From Verrucomicrobiota bacterium (GTDB lineage: Bacteria > Verrucomicrobiota > Verrucomicrobiia > Chthoniobacterales > UBA10450), in NCBI GenBank assembly GCA_019244415.1, contig JAFASN010000127.1:1-44178 (forward strand): a stretch of 44,178 nucleotides of DNA, in the 5' to 3' direction. The notes under the pieces were generated by a model. It did no database searches and had not been told where the DNA came from. It was given only the letters and a program-made list of their open reading frames with translations. The translations under genes were made by a program, and so were the position numbers. Each line of letters opens with the position of its first letter. Position 1 is the stretch's first letter. This document shows, one piece after another, positions 24,131 through 32,498 of the stretch.

Positions 24131-24376
24131 CTACGCCCTGCGAAGCCTCGCGAAGTGAAAACCGGTTTCGTCCTCGTAACCGAGCGGGGCGCGGCGGCCG
24201 AGCTCGTGAATAACCAGAAGCAGTATGACTGCGCCCAGCAGGAGACCGACGACAAAATGTGGAAACAACATTCTGCCGGCGCCGAAAGTCGCCGCCGCAA
24301 AACAAATGACGACCAGCACCGTCGTGAACGGGCTGCGCCGCGCGCGGGAAGAGGCTATTGCTCGTGTGTTCTTCAT
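24131..24376 (-). CDS. Small two-segment membrane protein, first gene of the Rrf2 operon
   Basis: This 81-residue protein has two hydrophobic stretches (about residues 17-33, TVLVVICFAAATFGAG, and 40-58, HFVVGLLLGAVILLLVIHEL) between basic ends, so it should span the inner membrane twice. I do not recognise a family. Its stop (24131-24133) is immediately followed by the Rrf2 ATG with no gap, and its ATG abuts the direct repeats at 24377. It is therefore the most exposed gene to Rrf2 control. It could be a transporter accessory or a membrane partner of the regulator. Confidence 0.7.
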   Translation of the reverse strand: MKNTRAIASSRARRSPFTTVLVVICFAAATFGAGRMLFPHFVVGLLLGAVILLLVIHELGRRAPLGYEDETGFHFARLRRA

Positions 24377-24424
24377 CTATACTGCGACAGTAGGATATTA
24401 ATCTATATAGCGCAAGTAGGAATT
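24377..24424 (-). promoter_or_regulatory. Two direct repeats forming a likely Rrf2 operator and promoter region
   Basis: On the plus strand two 22-base units, 24377-24398 and 24403-24424, share CTATA, GCG and AGTAGGA and match at about 16 of 22 positions, with a 26-base period. The block is much more AT-rich than its surroundings and abuts the start of the operon. The AGTAGGA core with following AT recalls CymR/Rrf2-type operators. On the minus strand CTATATAG and TATTAA-like blocks could serve as the -10. The binding role is inference. Confidence 0.6.
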
Positions 24425-24438
24425 TAGCAGAAGTTTTT

Positions 24439-25254
24439 TCAGCCGCTCTTCTCGCCGTAGCCAAACCGCGGGTCCAGCCGCGCCAACGCCGCCGCCGCAT
24501 ACTGCTGCCCGGCCGGGGAAAGGTACTCGCGGAAACCACCGACTTTGCCTTGCCTGACCTTGAACGACTGCCGATCAGCGCGGTCGCGCGGGGCCAGGAT
24601 TTTGTCAGAGAAAGCGCCGCGCTCTTCCAGTTGCCGCATGTTATGGAAAGCGGAGAAGCGCAGCGCCTCGGCGAAGGTGGAGTTGTCGATCTCGTGTTCG
24701 CCGATTCCATGGAGCACATTGCGAAACTCCACGTTGGGATCTGAAAGCAAACTTTCGTAGCGAAGGATTGTGACGTTCCGCTGATCGCCGAACTCCGCGA
24801 GCCAGCCATTCATGACCGCGACCATGCTGTTGATGCCGTAACGCCGATGACGCACGAGCTGGTCCGGAGCGAGTTGTTTGACGCGCTCTGGCGCGGGATG
24901 ATTGCGTCTCGTGATTTGCACGTAGTACGAGACAAAGGCATCCCGCGGATCGCGGGCGAGCAGGATGACGCGGCGGGAGGTTAACTGGGCGCGGGGCACG
25001 AGGTATTTGCCTCGGACGCGGTCCCACCAATTGCCTTTGGTCAGGCTCTCGAACCGATCATGCGAGTAGACGATGCGAGGAATGCCCGGGCGGCACTGGT
25101 CGGTTAAATTAACGGAAAAGGCCGCTCCTGTTTTCACGCCGAAATAGGCGTTCACAAACACGCGCAGCCATGTGCGTCCGCTTTTCGGGATAGACAGCAC
25201 GACGGCGTCGGCCTGCGAAAGGGTGCGCGCCCGACTGCTGAGATTCCAGCGCAT
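24439..25254 (-). CDS. PAPS-dependent sulfotransferase family protein
   Basis: A protein of 271 residues from ATG 25254 (a TTG at 25281 would add nine). Sulfotransferases move sulfate from PAPS to hydroxyl or amino groups. The 5'-phosphosulfate loop IPKSGRTWLR (22-31) and the 3'-phosphate motif ARDPRDAFVSYY (100-111) are intact, as is the late region FKVRQGKVGGFREYLSP that resembles the RKG-type motif near the C-terminus. Acceptor is unknown (a glycan, lipid or small molecule). It ends 62 bases before the first gene of the sulfur operon on the same strand, so readthrough is possible, but the AT-rich operator lies between. Confidence 0.87.
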   Translation of the reverse strand: MRWNLSSRARTLSQADAVVLSIPKSGRTWLRVFVNAYFGVKTGAAFSVNLTDQCRPGIPRIVYSHDRFESLTKGNWWDRVRGKYLVPRAQLTSRRVILLARDPRDAFVSYYVQITRRNHPAPERVKQLAPDQLVRHRRYGINSMVAVMNGWLAEFGDQRNVTILRYESLLSDPNVEFRNVLHGIGEHEIDNSTFAEALRFSAFHNMRQLEERGAFSDKILAPRDRADRQSFKVRQGKVGGFREYLSPAGQQYAAAALARLDPRFGYGEKSG

Positions 25255-25360
25255 GACGTTGAGTGTAAACGGTGGAGGCAAGCAGCGCTGAGAACTTTGT
25301 GCTTAGTACAAGGGTTGCGCATCTTGTCTTCGCCGTAAGCAGCCGTAAGGTATCGCTACC

Positions 25361-25696
25361 ATGGAAGAACCTCAGATTACGGCGTACTTGAAGACATATT
25401 GCGGCTGGAGCGGTGGCGTGCGCGCCGTACTTAAGAAGTACAACCTGCCTTACACCGAGAAGGACATCATTCAGAACCCCGCTTTTAGGTGGGAGATGGA
25501 AACTAAGAGCGGCCAGCCATTATCGCCGTGCGTCGAGATTAATGGCGCCATGCTTTCCGATGTCAGCGGCGAAGAAGTCGAGCAGTATTTGATCGAGAAC
25601 CGCATCGTGCAGCCAAACGCGGCTGAGACGGACGTGCCGATCGATTCGCCCTGTGCGCACGAGCAGCATGGGTCGCCCGTCAACTTGCGGCTGTAA
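25361..25696 (+). CDS. Monothiol glutaredoxin-like protein
   Basis: This 111-residue thioredoxin-fold protein begins ITAYLKTYCGWSGGVRAVLKKYNLPYTEKDI. The active-site motif is C14-G-W-S17, a CxxS monothiol type, so it may bind glutathione or Fe-S clusters, or deglutathionylate, rather than act as a classical dithiol reductase. The usual cis-proline segment appears as QPLSPCVEINGAML and ends with the SGEEVEQYLIEN helix. A tail of about 25 residues with an extra Cys follows. It stands alone, divergent from the sulfotransferase gene. Confidence 0.8.
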   Translation: MEEPQITAYLKTYCGWSGGVRAVLKKYNLPYTEKDIIQNPAFRWEMETKSGQPLSPCVEINGAMLSDVSGEEVEQYLIENRIVQPNAAETDVPIDSPCAHEQHGSPVNLRL

Positions 25697-25700
25697 GCCC

Positions 25701-25734
25701 GACGCTTCCGCTGGCAGCAGCGAAACGGAGCGTC
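25701..25734 (+). terminator. Stem-loop just after the glutaredoxin-like gene
   Basis: GACGCTTCCG and CGGAGCGTC pair with one bulged T around a 15-base loop, starting four bases after the stop codon. No T tract follows, so it may be a stability hairpin or factor-dependent terminator. Its right arm overlaps the start of repeat copy C. Confidence 0.5.
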
Positions 25735-25822
25735 ATTCCGAGTGAAGGCGACGAATGCGATGAAGCAGCCTTAAAGGCGCACATTTCTTTTCGACTCGAC
25801 TGGCGCGTTGGCTTCAGAATGA
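25732..25822 (+). repeat. Degenerate GTCATTC-type repeat, copy C
   Basis: Starts GTCATTCCGAGTGAAGGCGA like copies A and B and ends TTCAGAATGA, a weak inverted match to the left arm. The middle has diverged. It fills the gap between the glutaredoxin-like gene and the penicillin-binding protein. Confidence 0.5.
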
Positions 25823-25873
25823 GAGCGGCACCGTGACGAATAGTGCGTTTACGCGTATCGTCGAAGCTGCGAG

Positions 25874-28027
25874 ATGAAACTGTTCGCCAAACGCGCTCCG
25901 GCAAAAAAGTCGAGTCCCGTCTGGCGCTGGGGCTGGAAGATTCTGCTGCTGCTGCTTGTACTCGGCAGCGCGTTCGGCGTTTTCCTTTTTTACTGGTCCT
26001 GGGCGCAAACGTTCGACATGAAAAAGGTCGGGCAAATGCCCGAGCGCAACACCGTCTTCGATGTGGACGGCAAGGTCTATAGCCGACTGGCCGGCGCGAA
26101 CCGTCTCATTGTTCCGCTCAATGAAGTATCGCCGGCATTCATCGATGCCTTGCTGGCGCGCGAAGACACCCGGTTCTACCAACACAACGGCATAGACTTC
26201 TACGGTGTTGGGCGCGCGCTTGTGCGCGACATCGTCAGCCACTCAGCAAAGGAAGGGGCAAGCAGCCTGACACAACAGTTGGCCCGGAACAGCCTGCCCC
26301 TGGGCGGCCGGAACCTTAGCCGCAAATTGTTGGAAGCGATGGTGGCGATGCGCATTGAGCACGAGTTCACCAAGCAGCAAATCCTCGAACTTTATGTTAA
26401 TCGCATTTATTTCGGTGCCGGCTGTTACGGGATCGAAACCGCCTCGCAGGCCTACTTCGGCAAGAGCGCGTCAAAATTAAACCTTTCCGAGGCAGCGACA
26501 CTGGCCGGCCTCATCCGTAGCCCGAATCGTTTTTCGCCCTTGAAGAATCCAGAAGGCGCAGCCATTCAGCGCGACACTGTACTCGCGCGCATGGTCGAGC
26601 TGAAAAAGATTACGCTGGCGCAGGCGCAACAGGCGAGAGCGGCGCATGTAAACCCGCACCCGAAAAAGATGCCGATGGTGCAGGAGAATTACGCCATGGA
26701 CGCGGTGCAGCGCGATCTGAACATGCTTCTCACGCAGGACCAGATCGATCAGGGCGGCCTCTACATTTACACCACGCTGGATCCCGCGGTGCAGAACAGT
26801 GCCACACAGGCGCTCGAATCGACTCTGGTGAAAATCGAGCATCAATCGAACTTCCGCCATCCGCTAAAAGCGAACTACAAAACGCCTGAAGATGGCGAAG
26901 ACACTTCCATGCCGTACTTGGAAGGCGCAGTGGTTGTCATCGATAACGGCAGCGGCGGAATCCGGGCGCTGGTCGGCGGCCGCGATTACACGCAAAGCAA
27001 ATTCAACCGCGCCTTGCCGCCGGCTAACCGCCAGGTCGGCTCGGCCTTTAAGCCATTTGTGTACACGCTCGCGTTCACGAACGGGCTGCTCCCCGGCGCC
27101 GCCGTCAGTGATGGTCCACTTCGGCCCGGTGAGATCGACGGTGCCGGCAATTGGTCGCCGGCAAATTCCGATGGTACTTACGGCGGCATCGAGCCCGCTT
27201 CCTATGGGCTGATCCATTCGCGCAATACCATGAGCGTGCGGATCGGGCAGTTCGCCGGCCTAGATCAAGTACAAAAAATCACGAATACCTTAAACCTGAG
27301 CGACAAGGTCCCGCGTACTCCGGCCATTTACATCGGCTCCTTCGAAACCAACCTCAAAGACCTGACCGCTGCCTATACGACGTTTCCAAACGCGGGCCTG
27401 CGCAAGCAAAGCTATATCATCGAGCGAATCGACGATCAGGACCACAAACCAATTTACCGCGCAGCGCATCTCTCTTTACCGGCACTCGACCCGAGCGCAG
27501 CGTGGATGACATCGCAACTGATGGAGCAGGTACTCACGCGCGGAACTGCAGCAAGCGCCCGTTCGCTGGGTTTCAAACTCCCGGCGGCGGGGAAAACCGG
27601 CACGACTAACGATTACAAGGACGCCTGGTTTCTCGGCTACACCAGCACGCTGACTTGTGGCGTGTGGGTCGGCTTCGATCAGCCGACAACCATTATCCCG
27701 CACGGGTACGGCGCCGCGCTCGCCCTTCCGGTTTGGGTCCAGGTGATGAACAAGGGAGCCGCGCGTTATCCGCCCAAGCCACTCGAACCTACGATGCCCC
27801 AGGCACGCGTGACGGTTTGCTCGATCTCAAATGCGCTGGCCACCACCGGCTGTGAGATGTCCGGCACCGCTTATGAAATCGTCCTGCCCGCTGACAAAGT
27901 TCCCACGACAAGTTGCTCCGTTCACGGCGGCGAACCGACCCAGTTCGCCCAGCGATTCGAGAACGCGGTTCCTAAGGCGATTCCCAAGCTTCTTCAATCG
28001 TTCCGCAAGTTTTTTGGTGGCAGATAG
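25874..28027 (+). CDS. Class A penicillin-binding protein (glycosyltransferase/transpeptidase)
   Basis: This 717-residue bifunctional enzyme polymerises lipid II and cross-links peptidoglycan in the periplasm. An N-terminal anchor (about residues 22-41) follows a basic cytoplasmic tail. The GT51 domain shows REDTRFYQHNGIDFYGVGRA with catalytic E97, then GASSLTQQLARN and KLLEAMVAMRIEHEFTKQQILELYVNRIYFG. The transpeptidase has S390-AFK393 (SxxK), SRN (449-451) and K574-TG576. A C-terminal Cys-containing tail (VCSISNALATTGCEMSG...TTSCSVHGG) resembles that of some PBP1 proteins. The ATG at 25874 lies shortly after repeat C. Confidence 0.95.
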   Translation: MKLFAKRAPAKKSSPVWRWGWKILLLLLVLGSAFGVFLFYWSWAQTFDMKKVGQMPERNTVFDVDGKVYSRLAGANRLIVPLNEVSPAFIDALLAREDTRFYQHNGIDFYGVGRALVRDIVSHSAKEGASSLTQQLARNSLPLGGRNLSRKLLEAMVAMRIEHEFTKQQILELYVNRIYFGAGCYGIETASQAYFGKSASKLNLSEAATLAGLIRSPNRFSPLKNPEGAAIQRDTVLARMVELKKITLAQAQQARAAHVNPHPKKMPMVQENYAMDAVQRDLNMLLTQDQIDQGGLYIYTTLDPAVQNSATQALESTLVKIEHQSNFRHPLKANYKTPEDGEDTSMPYLEGAVVVIDNGSGGIRALVGGRDYTQSKFNRALPPANRQVGSAFKPFVYTLAFTNGLLPGAAVSDGPLRPGEIDGAGNWSPANSDGTYGGIEPASYGLIHSRNTMSVRIGQFAGLDQVQKITNTLNLSDKVPRTPAIYIGSFETNLKDLTAAYTTFPNAGLRKQSYIIERIDDQDHKPIYRAAHLSLPALDPSAAWMTSQLMEQVLTRGTAASARSLGFKLPAAGKTGTTNDYKDAWFLGYTSTLTCGVWVGFDQPTTIIPHGYGAALALPVWVQVMNKGAARYPPKPLEPTMPQARVTVCSISNALATTGCEMSGTAYEIVLPADKVPTTSCSVHGGEPTQFAQRFENAVPKAIPKLLQSFRKFFGGR

Positions 28028-28145
28028 CCCTTGGCTATCCAGTACTTCAATCGCAGCGGCAGCAAAACCGGTGTACTTAACGTGGTGTGCCGCCATGTCG
28101 TGCGACGCGTTCCGGTCGCAGGCACCAAAGCCGGTCTGCAATTTT

Positions 28146-28166
28146 ATGCTTTCATATTGGAAGCAT
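28146..28166 (+). promoter_or_regulatory. Inverted repeat upstream of the secreted metalloprotease-like gene
   Basis: ATGCTT and AAGCAT flank a nine-base loop, followed by AT-rich ATTAAGTTAAAG. It lies in the 170-base gap after the penicillin-binding protein and 30 bases before the next start, so it could be a weak terminator or an operator. The rest of that gap shows nothing recognisable. Confidence 0.35.
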
Positions 28167-28197
28167 ATTAAGTTAAAGTGCGTTCACGAGTACTTTT

Positions 28198-30021
28198 GTG
28201 AACCCCAAGGCTATTCTGGCGGTGTTCGTCGCGGCAATAGCTGGTGCATATACCGCGCCTGCTCAGCGGTACCCGGCCGGAGTTGGTGCGCATCACTCGT
28301 TGAGTAACGATGAGGCCCGGCCATTAGCCCGCGCTGAGGTTCCGCTTCAGAGTACACAACCCGCTGTGATACCCGTTCCGCGTTCCGCGGCCGCAGCCAC
28401 GGGCAGTTCGGGTTTGATTATTAACGCGACGTTTGACGCTACTATCACGAGCCAGCCAAATGCGACCGCGATTGAGAGCGCCATTAATCGGGCAATCTCG
28501 ATCTACCAATCTCTCTTCCGCGACCCGATCACAGTATCGATTCTCTTTCGTTATGCTTCGACTGGACCGGACGGCTCGTCGGTTGGCAGGTTTCTTTCCG
28601 AGAGCAACTATCCCGTCTATCCAATCGCGTGGAACACGTACATAGGACAACTGCGTGCCGACGCCAGGACGAGCAACGATTCTACTGCAAACAACAGCCT
28701 TCCTGGCTCAGCCCTTTCCACCAACATCGCCGTTTCAGCCGCCAACGGCAGGGCAGTTGGGCTTGATACTCCGCCTGCCATGTATGCAAACGCGACCATC
28801 GGCGCGGGCGGTCCTTACGACGGGATCGTGACGATTAATTCCAACGAGCCCATCCAGTTTACCCGCCCTGTCGCGGCCGGAAACTACGACGGACAACGGA
28901 TGGTTGAACATGAGATAGATGAAGTGCTAGGCCTTGGCTCGCATTTGGATTCTTATAAAACCGCCGATCTCCGGCCGGAGGACTTGTTCAGCTGGGTCAG
29001 CCCAGGCCGAAGGAGCAGCCAGGCATCTGACCAGCGGTACTTTTCCATCAATGGCGGATATACGAATCTCGTTAGTTTGAACAACGATCCGACCGGGGAC
29101 CTGGGAGACTGGCTTAGCCCGGCTTGTCCGCAATCGGTCGCCCTCGTCCAGTACGCGTTTACCTGCCCTGGCGCATCGACTGATGTCACCGCTACTTCTC
29201 CAGAGGCAGTGAGCTTGGATGTCATCGGGTATGATCTTATCCCGGTAAGTGGTGGCTTACTTGGAAATATCTCTACGCGCCTGAACGTGGGCACCGGCAA
29301 TAACGTACTCATCGGCGGATTCGTTGTGGGAGGCAGTGGCAGTAAACAACTGGTTCTGCGCGCGCTTGGCCCCACACTTGCGCAAGACGGCGTGACTAAT
29401 GTGCTGGCGGACCCTGTACTCGAACTACACGATTCCAGCGGCAACATCGTTGCTTTCAATGATAATTGGATGGACGCACCTAATGCAGCCTCCATCCCGC
29501 CAAACCTGCGTCCGTCTTACCCTTCCGAGTCCGCCATTCTTACCAGCCTTAATCCGGGCTCTTACACCGCGATCGTGCGCGGAGTAAACAACACCACCGG
29601 AAACGCGCTGGTAGAAGTTTATGACATTTCCCCTAATGCGAATGCGCACCTCGTCAACATTTCGTCGCGCGGCTTTGTCGAGACTGATCCGGATGTGATG
29701 ATTGCCGGCACGATAGTACAGTTGGCGAACGAGCGCGTGATTATCCGTGCGCTTGGTCCTACTTTGGCCAGCTATGGCGTGACTAACCCGCTGGCTGATC
29801 CAACGCTTGAACTACACGACGCGAACGGCGCGCTGCTAGCTGCGAACAACAATTGGAAAGACACACAGGAAGCCGAAATCCTGGCCACCGGATATGCTCC
29901 GCCGAATGATTTGGAATCAGCTATTGTGAGTACGCTCGCTCCGGGCAACTATACCGCGATCGTGCGCGGCGTGAATAACACGTTCGGCACCGCGTTGGTC
30001 GAGATTTACACTCTCCCTTAA
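28198..30021 (+). CDS. Secreted zincin-like protein (NF038122-type) with two C-terminal verrucomicrobial modules
   Basis: About 607 residues from GTG 28198. The N-terminus MNPKAILAVFVAAIAGAYTAPAQ is a signal peptide. The central part carries MVEHEIDEVLGLGSHLD (residues 235-251), a zincin-like motif in which the usual HExxH reads H238-E-I-D-E242; I recall a family of secreted metalloproteases with HEI-x-E-V-x-G in this place, so activity is plausible but unproven. The C-terminal 250 residues contain two copies of a module with RALGPTLA-GVTN-LADP-LELHD-NW and GSYTAIVRGVNNT-G-ALVE-Y, a secretion or adhesion-type repeat common in Verrucomicrobia. It is followed closely by the aspartyl-protease gene. 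Confidence 0.78.
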   Translation: MNPKAILAVFVAAIAGAYTAPAQRYPAGVGAHHSLSNDEARPLARAEVPLQSTQPAVIPVPRSAAAATGSSGLIINATFDATITSQPNATAIESAINRAISIYQSLFRDPITVSILFRYASTGPDGSSVGRFLSESNYPVYPIAWNTYIGQLRADARTSNDSTANNSLPGSALSTNIAVSAANGRAVGLDTPPAMYANATIGAGGPYDGIVTINSNEPIQFTRPVAAGNYDGQRMVEHEIDEVLGLGSHLDSYKTADLRPEDLFSWVSPGRRSSQASDQRYFSINGGYTNLVSLNNDPTGDLGDWLSPACPQSVALVQYAFTCPGASTDVTATSPEAVSLDVIGYDLIPVSGGLLGNISTRLNVGTGNNVLIGGFVVGGSGSKQLVLRALGPTLAQDGVTNVLADPVLELHDSSGNIVAFNDNWMDAPNAASIPPNLRPSYPSESAILTSLNPGSYTAIVRGVNNTTGNALVEVYDISPNANAHLVNISSRGFVETDPDVMIAGTIVQLANERVIIRALGPTLASYGVTNPLADPTLELHDANGALLAANNNWKDTQEAEILATGYAPPNDLESAIVSTLAPGNYTAIVRGVNNTFGTALVEIYTLP

Positions 30022-30044
30022 GTGGGACCGGGAAAAAGAACCAG

Positions 30045-31349
30045 ATAAAGACGCAACTCGCACAAACTTGGGTCGTTCTCGGTCTGGTCGTCGCGAGTAC
30101 TAGCTTGTCGGGCAAGCCGACACCCGCGCACTCGAAAATAGATTCGGCCGATCGCCTTTTCCAAGCGGGCGAGTTTGCCCAAGCGGGCGAGCTCTACGCG
30201 CAAATCGTCGCTCACGATCCAAAGGATTATCCGGCAACGGTCGGTTTGGGCCGGATTGCCTTGCTTTCCAACCGGCTGGATGAGGCGCAGAACTGGCTAA
30301 ACAAAGCGGTCACGCTGAATCCGCCTGCCGCTGATGCGCAGGTCATGCTCGCTGAGGTGTTCTACCGTCGCGATGACTTTCAAAAGGCGGCTGCTGTACT
30401 CAAAAGTGTCGATGTGAGCAGCAACAAGCTGGTTACGCAGCAGTATCCGACGCTCAATGTTGCCAAGCTGGAAAGCTTCAAGGGCGAGACGCCGTACGAA
30501 GTACAGGGCAGTGGCACAAGTACGCGCGCGAAGTTCCTGAGAACCGATCCGCTGCCGGTCATCAATGTGCGCGTAAACGGCGGCGATGAAGTGACCTTCT
30601 TCATCGACACCGGTGGTTCCGAGGTGGTACTCGATACGCAGTTCGCCAAGGAACTCGGCGTTCCGCAATTCGGCGCGGTGCAAGGCACCTTTTCCGGTGG
30701 CCAACATGCCACGGTCCAGCAGGGTAGAATCGAGTCACTCACGCTCGGTGACTGGACGATCGGGAAGCTGCCCGTGGCCATGCTGCCGTTGCGCCAACTT
30801 TCCGAAGGATTCGGGGTAAAACGCATCGACGGCATTATCGGCACGACACTGTTCTACCATTTCCTGGCGACGATGGATTATCCGCATGGCGAGCTCGTCC
30901 TGCGGCGGAAAACCGCCGAAATGCTCGACCAATTCAAGGCAAGCGCACCCGGCAAGAGGATTCCGATCTGGATGGCCGGCGATCACTTCATGGTCGGCTG
31001 GGGACGTGTGGAGACGCTCCCGCCAATGCTCCTGTTCGTTGACACAGGCTTGATGGGGGCAGGCGTTAAACTGGCAGAGTCCGTTATCAAAGAAGCCGGG
31101 ATCAAACTCGAAGAAAACAGAGCTACTGAAGGCGCTGGCGGAGCGGGAACGCTAAGAACCGTGCCGTACACGGTGCATCAGCTTTCCTTCGGCGATATGA
31201 AACAGGAGGACATCGCGGGTTTGTACGATGGACCATTCCCGTGGGAAAACATGTTTGGCTTTCACCTCGCCGGCATGGTTGGGCACGATTTCTTCCGCCA
31301 TTATGCCGTGACTTTTGATTTTCAGGATATGCAGATTTTTCTGCAATAG
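30045..31349 (+). CDS. Secreted TPR plus retropepsin-like aspartyl protease, apparently with ATA start
   Basis: The mature protein has TPR-like repeats (SADRLFQAGEFAQAGELYAQIVAHDPKDYPAT..., about residues 30-110) and a retroviral-type aspartyl protease domain with FFIDTGGSEVVLD as the first active-site motif and LLFVDTGLMGAG as the second, so it may fold as a single-chain pepsin-like pair. Reading the frame upstream of the first conventional start (TTG 30105) gives a near-perfect signal peptide, KTQLAQTWVVLGLVVASTS, but the codon where the start should be is ATA (30045), preceded by a GGAAAAAG stretch. I therefore place the start there; TTG 30105 would yield a protein without a signal. It may share the transcript of the metalloprotease-like gene 23 bases upstream. 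Confidence 0.75.
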   Translation: MKTQLAQTWVVLGLVVASTSLSGKPTPAHSKIDSADRLFQAGEFAQAGELYAQIVAHDPKDYPATVGLGRIALLSNRLDEAQNWLNKAVTLNPPAADAQVMLAEVFYRRDDFQKAAAVLKSVDVSSNKLVTQQYPTLNVAKLESFKGETPYEVQGSGTSTRAKFLRTDPLPVINVRVNGGDEVTFFIDTGGSEVVLDTQFAKELGVPQFGAVQGTFSGGQHATVQQGRIESLTLGDWTIGKLPVAMLPLRQLSEGFGVKRIDGIIGTTLFYHFLATMDYPHGELVLRRKTAEMLDQFKASAPGKRIPIWMAGDHFMVGWGRVETLPPMLLFVDTGLMGAGVKLAESVIKEAGIKLEENRATEGAGGAGTLRTVPYTVHQLSFGDMKQEDIAGLYDGPFPWENMFGFHLAGMVGHDFFRHYAVTFDFQDMQIFLQ

Positions 31350-31539
31350 GAGCGGCAGGCTGCACGGGCCGCGTGTCTCAACGCCTTGCGAGCGACAATA
31401 CCTGATCAGCCGTTACTCGTCGAGTTCCTATTCGCGCCAGTAACATCGCGATGGATCGGTCTCGCCTCGCAACTAGGACAACCCTGCGGTGTTGAGTTGA
31501 TCTGACAAGATGCTGAGGGCCGATGTGATCGACTGCCGG

Positions 31540-32451
31540 CTATGTTTCCTCAGACTCATTTTGCGCGGGGATAGTCGTGAATGAGGTGAGCCCCATGGAT
31601 TCGAGCAGCGCCTTGTCGTACGGCTCAGTGGCTGCATTAAGCGCGCCCACGCCGAAGTCGATGCCGACGACCGAGCGGAATGGCCGTGTGCCGGGGGCGG
31701 CTTGGGCGAGCGCGATGATTTGATTTGCGACCAGCATCGGGTCAGTCGGCGCATTCGGATCGGCGAGCAGCGCCTTGAACTTTGCGCCGGTCTCTTCGAA
31801 ACACTGGCGCGCTACCGCCGGATAGGTGCTAACACGATCTTCACAGTCCTCCGGCGTTCGGCTTCCCGCAAACAACGCTGTCGCAAACATTCCTGGCTCG
31901 ACGACGACGAGGTCAATGCCTGAGCAGGCAAGCTCTGTTCTGAGGCTTTGAGAGTACCCTTCCAGTGCCCATTTGCTGGCGTGATATACGCCGTGAAATG
32001 GCAAAGTGCAGCGCCCGGCAATCGAGCTGATGTTCACGATCAGCCCGCAGCCGCGCGTGCGCATTGCAGGCAGAAACGCTCGGATGACGCGGTGGACGCC
32101 GACGAGATTGACCTCGAGCTGATTTGTAAACTCCTCGGCGGAAAACGCCTCGGTGAAGCCTACGAAAAGCTGCCCCGCATTGTTAATGATGACATCAGGC
32201 GCGCCTGATTCCGCCAGCACCTTTGCAGCGGCCGACGCAACCGAACTCGTTGAGGTGACATCGAGTTCGAGTACTCGGAGATCAACGCGCTCTTTGAGAG
32301 CTAGTGCCTCGAGCGCCTCTGCCGCCGCCGCGTTTTTTCCTTCGGTGTCGCGCATGCTGGCGTAGACGCGCTCGCCTCTTCGGGCGAACTCTTCCGAAAC
32401 CTTTCGCCCAAACCCCGAACTCGAACCTGTGACAACTACAGTTCTGCTCAT
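31540..32451 (-). CDS. Short-chain dehydrogenase/reductase (classical SDR)
   Basis: This 303-residue NAD(P)-dependent oxidoreductase begins with the glycine-rich nucleotide motif VVTGSSSGFGRKV (7-19), then NNAG, the catalytic Ser in IVNISSIAGR and the Tyr-Lys pair in YHASKWALEGYSQSLR. The C-terminus extends beyond the basic 250-residue core and contains PTDPMLVANQIIALAQ, a pattern of the larger ketoreductase-like SDRs. Substrate is unknown. It lies 47 bases after the MFS transporter on the same strand and may be its partner. The plus-strand region 31350-31539 holds no gene I can support. Confidence 0.88.
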   Translation of the reverse strand: MSRTVVVTGSSSGFGRKVSEEFARRGERVYASMRDTEGKNAAAAEALEALALKERVDLRVLELDVTSTSSVASAAAKVLAESGAPDVIINNAGQLFVGFTEAFSAEEFTNQLEVNLVGVHRVIRAFLPAMRTRGCGLIVNISSIAGRCTLPFHGVYHASKWALEGYSQSLRTELACSGIDLVVVEPGMFATALFAGSRTPEDCEDRVSTYPAVARQCFEETGAKFKALLADPNAPTDPMLVANQIIALAQAAPGTRPFRSVVGIDFGVGALNAATEPYDKALLESMGLTSFTTIPAQNESEET

Positions 32452-32498
32452 ACTCCTCCTTCAATGACGTAAATTGTCGTCACCGTACTAAAGCTACG

